The notes under the pieces are model-generated. The model saw only the letters and a program-made list of their open reading frames with translations. It ran no database searches and had not been told where the DNA came from. From positions 1-29,166 of the forward strand of contig NZ_DXUU01000039.1 in the NCBI RefSeq assembly GCF_019417665.1: 29,166 bases of DNA. The letters run 5' to 3'. This document shows, one piece after another, positions 12,527-21,000 of this stretch; the stretch's first letter is position 1, and every line of letters begins with the position of its first letter. Source of the DNA: Ruminococcus sp. Lineage in GTDB: Bacteria; Bacillota; Clostridia; Oscillospirales; Ruminococcaceae. The position numbers were made by a program, and so were the translations under genes.

Positions 12527-12605
12527 TGTAGGGGCGAACTGTGTTCGCCCGGAGATATCGCCGATTGCAAACGTGAAATACGGGCGAACACAGTTCGCCC
12601 CTACA
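12527..12605. mobile_element. Two-hairpin palindromic repeat, copy c
   Basis: 79 bp; here both arms are of the GGGCGAAC/GTTCGCCC type, so the whole element is a long inverted repeat with perfect 25-bp ends. Ends the tandem array. The next ~100 bp to the tRNA terminator show no gene. Confidence 0.75.
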
Positions 12606-12708
12606 TTGGGTTTCCTTTAGGTTTTTTTGTTGTATTCTGTTGTGTTCTTTCGCCTGTTTTTGAAACATTGGCACACAAACGGCGCACAAATTCAGGCGGT
12701 TATGCGTA

Positions 12709-12752
12709 TAAAACAAAATCACGCAATCCCGGAAAAATCCCGAAACTGCGTG
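12709..12752 (-). terminator. Terminator of tRNA-Pro
   Basis: On the minus strand a ~14-pair stem (CACGCA.../...TGCGTG with several G-U pairs) is followed by ATTTTGTTTT, directly after the tRNA. Confidence 0.7.
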
Positions 12753-12761
12753 CTGTTTCAC

Positions 12762-12838
12762 TGGTCGAGGTGACAAGATTCGAACTTGCGGCCCCTACGT
12801 CCCGAACGTAGTGCTCTACCAAACTGAGCCACACCTCG
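12762..12838 (-). tRNA. tRNA-Pro (CGG)
   Basis: 77 nt including CCA. The acceptor CGAGGTG pairs with CACCTCG, the D arm has GCTCAGTTTGG, and the anticodon stem CTACG/CGTAG encloses loop TTCGGGA with anticodon CGG. The T arm contains GTTCGAATC. The C1-G72 pair and discriminator A suit proline. Confidence 0.94.
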
Positions 12839-12851
12839 ATGCGACTAATAT

Positions 12852-12880
12852 AGTATAGCACATTTCTCCGGGTTTGTAAA
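12852..12880 (-). promoter_or_regulatory. Sigma-A promoter of tRNA-Pro
   Basis: On the minus strand TTTACA (12880-12875), 17 bp, TATACT (12857-12852), ending 14 bp before the tRNA 5' end. Confidence 0.85.
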
Positions 12881-12984
12881 GGATATTTTTCAAAAATCAT
12901 AAAAAGAAAAGTTTTCAGCGTCTTATCTTAAAATAATAAAATATAAGTAGTGATAATTTCATTCCAAAAAGAACTTAAAATAAC

Positions 12985-13005
12985 AAAAAGCGACCCGAAG
13001 GCCGC
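12985..13005 (-). terminator. Terminator of the amylase gene
   Basis: On the minus strand GCGGCC-TTCG-GGTCGC with a stable TTCG tetraloop, then TTTTT; 40 bp after the amylase stop. Confidence 0.8.
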
Positions 13006-13044
13006 TTCGCTGTATTTGTGAAATGCTTTCAAAGTCGCTCAGTT

Positions 13045-14937
13045 TTATTCTTCCTCAGCCGCAGGAACAGCAGTGCGGACAGCGCTGATGACAGCATAGC
13101 TGTTTGCCGGAAGAATGATGGCGTCGCCGTCGCAGATGCCACTGATAACAGTGCTGAATGCGTACTTGCAGAAGCACTTGTCACGGAGAGAAACCATGCC
13201 TGTATCGCCGCTGCGGTTTAACAGGACAATGGCGCTGTTTCCGGTCTCCGTATCATATCTGGAAAAGCCCACGATGTTATCTTCCAACACCAGGAATTCC
13301 ATTGCACCCTCTGCAAATACAGCGTTTCCCCGGCGGATATGCGCCAGCTGTCTGGTGTATTCCAGCAGCTCCGTATCCTCATTGCCCCAGGGATAACACC
13401 GGCGGTTAAAAGGATCTTTCCAGCCCTGGAGTCCTGCCTCGTCGCCATAATAGATGCTGGGCACACCCGGCAGGAAGAATTGCAGTACCATAGCTCCCTT
13501 GAGCAATGTCTTGCCCCGATTGTACTCCTCCGGGGACAGCTCGTTTCCAGCCATCCAGTCCTTGCTCTTGTCATCGCAGGGCTGACCGCCGAAGCGGTTG
13601 ATGGCACGCTCAATGTCATGAGTGGAGACGAAATTCATGAGCACATCCACGGTGCATTTCGGATAGTTCTCCAGAATGACCATGATACGGTCACGGAAGG
13701 TGGTGGCCGCTTCGCCCTTCATGTAGGCAATGATCGCTTCCCGGAAGGGATAGTTCATGACGCTGTCCAGCTGGTCGCCCAGGAGATAGCGCCGCTTGAC
13801 GCCGTATGCCTCCTTGTTAGAAGCATCCTCCCAGACCTCACCGATGACGATCTTTTCTTCGTCGTATTTTTTCACGCAGGTGCGCAGATTGTCCAGGAAC
13901 TCATCCGGCAGCTCATCCGCCACATCCAGACGATAGCCGGCAGCTCCCAGTTCCATCCAGTAGTCCAGCACACCGCCGTCACCACAGATGTATTTGGTAT
14001 AATCCGGGTTGTTTTCGTCCACATTGGGCAGGGTGTCGATCCCCCACCAGGACTCGTATTCCTTGTTGCCCCAGAAGTGATACCAGGAGTAATAGGGGCT
14101 TTGTTCCGACTGATAGGCGCCCAGGTTGTCATAGCGTCCGAACTTGTTGAAATAAATGCTGTTTGCACCTGTGTGAGAGAATACACCATCCAGAATCACA
14201 GAAATACCGTGCTTTTTGGCATCTTCGCACAGCTTCCGGAAATCCTCGTTAGTACCCAGGAGTGGATCCAGATTCCGGTAATTTGCGGTATTGTAGCGGT
14301 GGTTTTCGTGTGATTCAAAGATCGGATTCAGGTAGATGCAGGTGACGCCCAGATCTGCCAGATAGTCCAGCTTGCTGCGGATACCCTCCAGGTCGCCGCC
14401 GAAATAGTCGTTGTTCCACACATGACCGTTCTGATCGGGCTTGTAATACGGCAGCTCGCCCCAATTGCGCATCACACGGTCAGAGGGTACATTCTCGTGC
14501 TGCTTGCCGCTGCTGCAAAAGCGGTCGGGGAAGATCTGGTACATCACGCCGCCCTTGAGGAACTGCGGTGTCTGATAGTCCTCGCCGAATACGGTGAGCT
14601 GGAACATTTCTCCTTGATCCAGCGTGCCGTGACAGGCATCACCGCGTTTGATATAATGGCGTACGCCGTTGCTGGTGTAGGAGAAATAATAATAGTGCAC
14701 CCCGGCATATTTTGGAATGAGCGTGGTGGTATAGAGGACATAGCCGTTTTCACGCTCTTTCACATTCATAGGCAGGAACCGTTCCTTGAAGCCTGTGCGG
14801 AAAACCACTAGTACCGGCGAAAAATCCAGCGGTGTTTCTTCCGGCAGACGGATGGTGAACTGGCAGCCCTGACTGCGGCGGATCGCCCCGAACGGGGATT
14901 TATAATCGGCATCCCAGCTGTTGTAGAAATATGACAT
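13045..14937 (-). CDS. GH13 alpha-amylase family enzyme (neopullulanase/cyclomaltodextrinase type)
   Basis: 630 aa glycoside hydrolase of family 13. An N-terminal beta-sandwich region (~1-120) precedes the catalytic barrel. Conserved regions are present: ILDGVFSHTG (~248-257), GYRLDVADE with nucleophile Asp338, IGEVWE with acid/base Glu367, and NFVSTHDIER with His440-Asp441. A C-terminal beta domain ends at an acidic tail. No signal peptide at the chosen start, so it is likely cytosolic and acts on imported maltodextrins, cyclodextrins or pullulan fragments (subfamily 20 resembles this best). The start at 14937 has an AAGGGAG site. The frame is open back to 15006, but that extension crosses a terminator-like hairpin and lacks a ribosome site. 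It follows glgP on the same strand. Confidence 0.93.
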   Translation of the reverse strand: MSYFYNSWDADYKSPFGAIRRSQGCQFTIRLPEETPLDFSPVLVVFRTGFKERFLPMNVKERENGYVLYTTTLIPKYAGVHYYYFSYTSNGVRHYIKRGDACHGTLDQGEMFQLTVFGEDYQTPQFLKGGVMYQIFPDRFCSSGKQHENVPSDRVMRNWGELPYYKPDQNGHVWNNDYFGGDLEGIRSKLDYLADLGVTCIYLNPIFESHENHRYNTANYRNLDPLLGTNEDFRKLCEDAKKHGISVILDGVFSHTGANSIYFNKFGRYDNLGAYQSEQSPYYSWYHFWGNKEYESWWGIDTLPNVDENNPDYTKYICGDGGVLDYWMELGAAGYRLDVADELPDEFLDNLRTCVKKYDEEKIVIGEVWEDASNKEAYGVKRRYLLGDQLDSVMNYPFREAIIAYMKGEAATTFRDRIMVILENYPKCTVDVLMNFVSTHDIERAINRFGGQPCDDKSKDWMAGNELSPEEYNRGKTLLKGAMVLQFFLPGVPSIYYGDEAGLQGWKDPFNRRCYPWGNEDTELLEYTRQLAHIRRGNAVFAEGAMEFLVLEDNIVGFSRYDTETGNSAIVLLNRSGDTGMVSLRDKCFCKYAFSTVISGICDGDAIILPANSYAVISAVRTAVPAAEEE

Positions 14938-14960
14938 GCTGAAAAAACTCCCTTCTGATA

Positions 14961-14994
14961 GAAAACGGAGCAGAGCAACTACTGCCCGCTCCGT
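14961..14994 (-). terminator. Terminator-like hairpin in the amylase leader
   Basis: On the minus strand ACGGAGC (14994-14988) pairs with GCTCCGT (14971-14965), followed by TTTT. It ends only 23 bp before the amylase start, leaving no room for a promoter in between, so it lies in the amylase leader. It may end glgP transcripts or act as an attenuator. Confidence 0.55.
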
Positions 14995-15059
14995 CTTTTT
15001 ATGCATTATGGTATATACTCATCCAAATCAAATTTATGGCACATTGTTGTCCTTGAACT

Positions 15060-15131
15060 TGTAGGGGTGAACTGTGTTCACCCGCAAATTTCCTGAAATT
15101 GTCCAACGGGCGAACACAGTTCACCCCTACA
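15060..15131. mobile_element. Two-hairpin palindromic repeat, copy d
   Basis: 72 bp, same family as copies a-c: ends TGTAGGGGTGAAC and GTTCACCCCTACA, left arm GGGTGAAC/GTTCACCC, shorter and unrelated central part. It lies between glgP and the amylase gene. Confidence 0.75.
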
Positions 15132-15194
15132 TTGGTACGATCTCATGAAATGAAACAAGAGAAATTGATCTGCGTGGTAACCAGTGATATGCGC

Positions 15195-17606
15195 TTATCT
15201 CATGCCCCAGATATCCTTGGCATATTCGTTGACAGCACGGTCAGCGGAGAAGATGCCTGCGCTGGCGATGTTGTGGAGAGACATCTTCGTCCATGCGTCC
15301 TCGTCAGTGTACAGTTCAGAACTGTGCGCCTGAACCTGACAATAGCTGTCGAAGTCTGCCAGAACCATATACGGGTCAACAGTGCGCAGGGAATCTGCGA
15401 CTTCGTTGAACTTGCAGCCGTTGATGCCGGCATACATACGGTCGATACAGCTCTTGATGATGGGATTGTTGTTGTAGTACTCTTCCGGACGATAGCCGCG
15501 TGCCTTGAGGGCGTTGACTTCCTCGGTCTTCATGCCGAAGATGAGGATATTTTCCGAGCCTACTGCGTCGCCGATCTCAATGTTTGCACCGTCCAGAGTA
15601 CCCAGTGTTACAGCACCGTTGAGCATGAGCTTCATGTTGCCGGTACCGGATGCCTCTGTACCTGCCAGAGAGATCTGTTCGGAAATGTCACATGCCGGCA
15701 TGAGCAGTTCGGACATTGTCACACGATAATCCTCCAGGAAGTAAACAGACAGCTTTTCAGAAATGCGCGGGTTCTTGCGGATCTCTTCGGACAGCGCCCA
15801 GATCATCTTGATGATCTGCTTTGCCAGATAATAGCCCGGTGCAGCCTTTGCCGCAAAGATATAGGTCTTAGGCGTGAAGTCCATGTCCGGATTTTCCAGC
15901 AGGGTATTGTACTGTGCCAGAATATTCATGACATTCAGATGCTGACGCTTGTATTCGTGCAGACGCTTTACCTGCGCATCGAAGATGCTGTCAGTGTTCA
16001 GAATAATGCCGCTCTGCTTCTTGACATACTTTGCAAAACGCTCTTTGTTTTCTTTCTTGATCTTGCGGAGCTGTTCCAGAACAGCCTTATCCTCTGCAAA
16101 AACGTCCAGTTTCCGCAGCTCGCTGCCGTCCTTCAAGAAGCCGCCACCGATCTTGTCACGGAGCAGCTGGGTCAGACCCGGATTGGACTGATACAGCCAG
16201 CGGCGGTATGCAATACCGTTTGTGACATTCTTGAACTTGTTGGGGGTATCCAGATATTCTTCGTGGAATACGCTCTCCTTGATGATCTCCGAGTGCAGCT
16301 TAGAAACACCGTTGACGCTGTGAGAGGCCATGACACACAGAGTAGCCATGTGGATCTGGTTGTCCTTGATGATGGACATGCGGGTGGTCTTTGCACTGTC
16401 GTTGCCGTTGCGCTCCATAAGACCTGCGCAGTAGCGGTTGTTGATCTCCACGATGATCTGGAAAATACGCGGTACGATCTGCTTTACCAGGTTTACATCC
16501 CACTTTTCCAGAGCCTCAGCCATAACGGTGTGGTTGGTGTAGGCAAAGGTGTTTGTCACAATGTGCCATGCACGCTCCCAGGAATAACCGCAGTCATCCA
16601 GCAGGACACGCATCAGTTCCGGAATTGCCAGAGTGGGGTGTGTATCGTTGATGTGGATGGCAACCTTTTCGTGGAGATTTTCCAGAGTGCCATACACATT
16701 CATGTGATGATTTACGATATCGCCCACAGCGGCTGCGCACAGGAAATACTGCTGGCGCAGACGGAGGGATTTGCCTTCCAGGTGGTTATCATTGGGGTAC
16801 AGCACCTTGGAGATGGCATTTGCCATAGAGTTCCGGGAGAGTGCCTGTTCATAGTTACCCTCGTTGAACTGCTGCATATCGAAGCTGGGTGCCTGAGCCT
16901 TCCAGAGACGCAGGGTAGAAACGCCGGAGCTGCCATAGCCAGATACATACATATCATAGGGCATTGCGATTACGGTGTTATAGTTCACATGAGAAATATA
17001 GTGGTAAGAATCCTGCCAATATTCCTGAACATTACCCTCAAAGTGGACTTCGATCGCCTCGTCCGGCTTCGGATCCAGCCAGACGCTGCCGCCGGGGAGC
17101 CAGTTGTCCGGTTCTTCGGTCTGCCAGCCATCCTCCAGCTTCTGCTTGAAAATACCATACTCATAGCAGATGGAGTGCCCCTTTGCCGGGATCTCCTGGG
17201 TTGCCATGGCATCCAGATAGCAGGCTGCCAGACGGCCCAGACCGCCGTTTCCGAGACCTGCGTCCGGTTCGCATTCAAAAATATTGTCCAGATTGATGTG
17301 ATAGTCCTTCAAAATGGCTCTCACATCGTCTGCCAGTTCCAGATTGTACAGAGTTGTCTTGAGAGAACGTCCCATGAGAAATTCCATGGAAAGATAATAT
17401 ACGCTCTTTCCGCCCACAGAATGGGTCTTGTTCACAAAGCGCTGACGCTTCAGTTTCAGTTTCTCCACCATCATTGCAGAGAGCACCTGATAGATCTGCT
17501 TATCGGATGCCTCGTCCGGAGAAACGCCGCACTCCAGCTGGAGCTTGTCTACAAATTTCTGCTTCAATTCTTCTCTCTGGGGATTTCCTGTTTGTTTCAC
17601 TGCCAT
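15195..17606 (-). CDS. glgP: Glycogen/maltodextrin phosphorylase
   Basis: 803 aa, the usual bacterial GlgP/MalP length. It removes glucose from alpha-1,4-glucan ends as glucose 1-phosphate using phosphate and pyridoxal 5'-phosphate. The cofactor lysine lies in EASGTGNMKLMLNGA (Lys659), followed by TLGTLDGANIEI. The N-terminal substrate region has YYLSMEFLMGR and GLGNGGLGRLAACYLDA; the active-site region has HINDTHPTLAIPELMR and KRLHEYKRQHLN. The start at 17606 is fixed by the GAGGAGG site; the frame is open further upstream, but without a comparable site. It is divergent from the giant surface-protein gene and upstream of the amylase on the same strand, forming an alpha-glucan utilisation pair. 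Confidence 0.97.
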   Translation of the reverse strand: MAVKQTGNPQREELKQKFVDKLQLECGVSPDEASDKQIYQVLSAMMVEKLKLKRQRFVNKTHSVGGKSVYYLSMEFLMGRSLKTTLYNLELADDVRAILKDYHINLDNIFECEPDAGLGNGGLGRLAACYLDAMATQEIPAKGHSICYEYGIFKQKLEDGWQTEEPDNWLPGGSVWLDPKPDEAIEVHFEGNVQEYWQDSYHYISHVNYNTVIAMPYDMYVSGYGSSGVSTLRLWKAQAPSFDMQQFNEGNYEQALSRNSMANAISKVLYPNDNHLEGKSLRLRQQYFLCAAAVGDIVNHHMNVYGTLENLHEKVAIHINDTHPTLAIPELMRVLLDDCGYSWERAWHIVTNTFAYTNHTVMAEALEKWDVNLVKQIVPRIFQIIVEINNRYCAGLMERNGNDSAKTTRMSIIKDNQIHMATLCVMASHSVNGVSKLHSEIIKESVFHEEYLDTPNKFKNVTNGIAYRRWLYQSNPGLTQLLRDKIGGGFLKDGSELRKLDVFAEDKAVLEQLRKIKKENKERFAKYVKKQSGIILNTDSIFDAQVKRLHEYKRQHLNVMNILAQYNTLLENPDMDFTPKTYIFAAKAAPGYYLAKQIIKMIWALSEEIRKNPRISEKLSVYFLEDYRVTMSELLMPACDISEQISLAGTEASGTGNMKLMLNGAVTLGTLDGANIEIGDAVGSENILIFGMKTEEVNALKARGYRPEEYYNNNPIIKSCIDRMYAGINGCKFNEVADSLRTVDPYMVLADFDSYCQVQAHSSELYTDEDAWTKMSLHNIASAGIFSADRAVNEYAKDIWGMR

Positions 17607-17762
17607 TGTATCCTCCTCACTACGGCGAAAAAAAGATGTTTCGCTGCCTGACTGTTCTTCCGTCAGGGATTTGCTGCACAAACCGCCATATGCCGTCCCC
17701 GTGGGACAGAAAGTCTGCGCCGGACAGCACGGCACGCCGATTCACCATACTATCTCTATCTT

Positions 17763-17791
17763 ATTATAACGGATTTTTCCCTGCAATGCAA
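17763..17791 (-). promoter_or_regulatory. Candidate promoter of glgP
   Basis: On the minus strand TTGCAT (17791-17786), 17 bp, TATAAT (17768-17763). It predicts a ~150-nt leader with one small hairpin (CCTGAC/GTCAGG, near 17657-17677). No known riboswitch recognised. Confidence 0.6.
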
Positions 17792-17893
17792 TAGCCTTTT
17801 TGACCAAATATTTCAAAAAATGGTATTCCCTTTCGTCATATGTGATTGAATGCTGGATGTTCTGCTGAAACGAAATACACATAATTTGTTAAG

Positions 17894-17917
17894 AATGACG
17901 ATAATTTATCGTTCATT
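17894..17917. promoter_or_regulatory. Imperfect palindrome upstream of the giant gene
   Basis: AATGACGATAA and TTATCGTTCATT are near-perfect inverted halves with one bulged base. It lies ~63 bp upstream of the -35 box of the surface-protein promoter. Possible activator or repressor site; apart from this palindrome and the promoters, nothing was seen between 17792 and 17979. Confidence 0.35.
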
Positions 17918-17979
17918 ACCAAAAAATCTAAGCAAATTGTTGCGATTGCACAAGAATGAACTATTTTAAACATGACATA

Positions 17980-18008
17980 TTGACTTTTTTGTGTCCATCT
18001 AGTATAAT
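17980..18008 (+). promoter_or_regulatory. Sigma-A promoter of the giant surface protein
   Basis: TTGACT (17980-17985), 17 bp, TATAAT (18003-18008), giving a ~75-nt leader before ATG 18091. Confidence 0.85.
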
Positions 18009-18090
18009 GAGAAAAACATCTGTTCCGCAATTGTGGTTGCAGGATAGATAAAGTGTATTCAAATTGATAAAAAACGGAGGGAATTAGAAT

Positions 18091-21000
18091 ATGAACACGA
18101 AAAAAGAAAGAACATTTCGTGCCAGGCTGATCAGCATTTTTCTGGCGGCAATGGTATTGATCGCATGCATACCGTCCGTCATTTTTGCATCAGCGGCAGA
18201 AGGGAGCAGCAATCCCATCGTGCTGACGAACGCCAGCGTGGAATTCCGGGACAGCAGCTTCAAGAGCATTGACCAGGTGGATTCTGGTTCGCTGTTCTAC
18301 CTGATGATTACGGTTGCGGGAAACAACGTCAACCAGGAAGAGGGTATGAGCGGCGCCTACCGTGTATATATCACGGACAAGAACCTACAGCTCCCGAACT
18401 TTGCCGGGAACGGTTTCACAGACGGTGCTGTGTACAATGGCTACACCCTGCATGTGGTGGACGAGAACACACGCTATGTGGAATTCAACATTAAAAACGG
18501 CGATACAAAGGGAATCCGTCTCCAGGCGAGATTCCGGAACGGCAAGACCCCGAACGGAGAGACAGCCAGTGTAAAGCTGGTGCAGACTGCGTCGGGTAAA
18601 AGCGTGAGCAATTCCATTGCAGCAAAGGCATCCCTGTCATGGAGTGCATCCAAGTCGGAGAACCGCACGTCCCTGACGGCGGAAGAATTGGCAAAGGGAA
18701 CGACGGTGAACTATACCCTCAGTGCAAGTCCCAGTAATGCAAACAAGAAGTCAGGCGCACTCTGGGCAGAATCCCTGCACTTTGAGGACACCATTTCCCT
18801 GGAGAACATGACTTTCGGAGCAAATGCAGAAGAAAGCATCAAAAGCGCTGTTATGGCGGCGGCACAGAATGCCGGCTATACGGCACAAAAGCTATCCGTT
18901 ACCCCCAATGGTACAACGGCATCCATTTCTTTTGACATCGAAAGCAAGAACAAGAACGCCGAAATGAGCGCAGTGAGCCTGAATGTGGCGCTGCCGCTGA
19001 ACAGCGATACGGTGACATTCAGCGGCAAAGAAGCCGGTAAGGTGGAGAACAGCCTGAATGTGAAGGTGAAGCCCTATGGGACGGATACGCTGACGGATAT
19101 TGGCGGGAATTCTGTTTCGTTGGACGTGCCGGCACCGCCTGCACCAGAAGCAAAGTTTGAAATTGTAAAAACAGTTGTAGGCGACGATTACATAAAAGTA
19201 GACGAAGCCAATTTAACTGAGCCGATTTCTGTTACATTTGAAGTTAAAGTCACTAACACTGGAAATAAGGCCGACAGTCTTGTGTTGTCGGAAAGCTTCC
19301 CTGATGCTATGACGATCAATAGCGTAACCGGTGGAACGTGGAACGCAGCAGACAAAACCATTACATTTGATAATATCGGCTATGAAGATGGCAATGACAC
19401 TGCCACTGCAACGATTCAGGCAACAATTACGCCTTCAGCAAGTGATTTTGCCTGGAGTACCACGAAGCAGTATACCAATACCGTAATGGATAAGGCAACC
19501 TATAACAGTTCTAGTGCAAGCGTAACTGTTGAGAAAAGAGCAGCAAAAATCGGTGCGACCAAGAGCGGTTATATTGTAAATCCAGATAATGCAAGCGACA
19601 CCAGCATTACGTCTTACAGCGGCGGCGAAACTGTAAAGTGGACGATCAAGGTTCGCAATGACGGTGAAGTTGCAAAAGAAATTCAGGTTTCAGATACTGC
19701 ACCCAATGGTGTAACGCTTGATGCAGTTACAAAGGGCAATAGTAATTTGACTGTTACGGATAACGGCTTTACAGATACAGTAACAGTAGGCGTTGGTGAT
19801 ATAATTACATATGAGTTGACTGGTACAATTGCAGATGCAAGTGCTTTGGACAATATCAGTTCGATCACAAACAAAGTAACAGTAGACGGAACTGATTATT
19901 TTAGTAATGCGTTCACAAAGAAAGAAGCAAAAATCAATACAAGTAAGAGTAGCTATATTGAAAAGAACGGCGTAGCGCAGGAAGACCGTCATTATAGTGC
20001 GGGGGATACCGTTGTTTACCTGATTACCATATCGAACGATGGTCAGGCTGCAAAGGAAATCAGCGTTTCAGATACCATCCCCACTGGCATTACAGGTGCT
20101 TCGTGCACCAAGGATGGTGCAGATTTCTCGCTCGCCGATGGTAAGCTGACAGATACAATCACACTGGCTGTGGGCAAGTCCGTACAGTACAAGATTACTG
20201 GTACTATTGCGGAGGGCACAAAGGGCACGATTATCAATACTGCCACAGTAGACGGGAATAGCTATAGCGACAGCGGTTTGTATGCACATGCTGCAAGCCT
20301 GAGCATCTACAAAACTGCAAGCCCGGCTGCGTATGTACGCAATGAAGATATGGTGTTCACGATTGAAGTGCCGAACAATGGTACAATTGCAGCGGACAAT
20401 GTTACTGTGAAGGATGATAGTCTGGCTGAACTGGTCAGCGATGGCACACTGGCAAGCCCGACGGTTTCTGCGAAGATTGTGGATGCGGACGGCAAAGAAG
20501 AAGCCATCATTGTGGCATATGCTGATTTGGCTGGCAGCGGTGCAACAATCAGCAGCATTCCGGCGGGCGGTAAGGCAGTGATCACAGTTACCGCCAAGGC
20601 AACCCGGAGCGATGGGGCATCGTTTACCAATACGGCGTCGTTCCGTTTCGATGATCAGACAGGCAGCAGCACAACACTGGAAATTCCGAAGGATGTCACT
20701 GCGGATTATAAGGTGACCAAGTGGGCAGTTGCTGGGGAAGATGCAGAATTTGCCAAAAAGGAAGAGATTACGTATCGTGTGAGGTTTGAAAATAACAGCA
20801 CGGATAATACGATTAAAAACCTCTATGTTTACGATCGCGGCGAGGAATTAGCTTGGCTTGAGGGTGGGCAGTATGGTGCTGACCACATAAAAATGTCCAT
20901 CATGGAACTGAGTGGCGCAGACGAAAACTATGCAGTTGGTGATGAGGTTATTAAGTGTGAAGGAGGCGGCTATGCAAATGCATCCTACGTGTTGAAAGAT

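Noticed and set aside
12010..12605. CRISPR array
   Set aside because: The period is ~201 bp, the repeated part includes coding sequence of an XRE gene, and there are no short regular repeats with unique spacers.
14938..15006. N-terminal extension of the amylase by 23 residues
   Set aside because: It has no ribosome site, crosses a terminator-like hairpin, and the internal ATG at 14937 has an AAGGGAG site followed by a normal family N-terminus.
15099..17651. 850-codon plus-strand open frame
   Set aside because: It is exactly antisense to glgP, begins inside a palindromic repeat, and reads as a Cys/Val/Leu-rich sequence without domains; glgP on the other strand has all its motifs.
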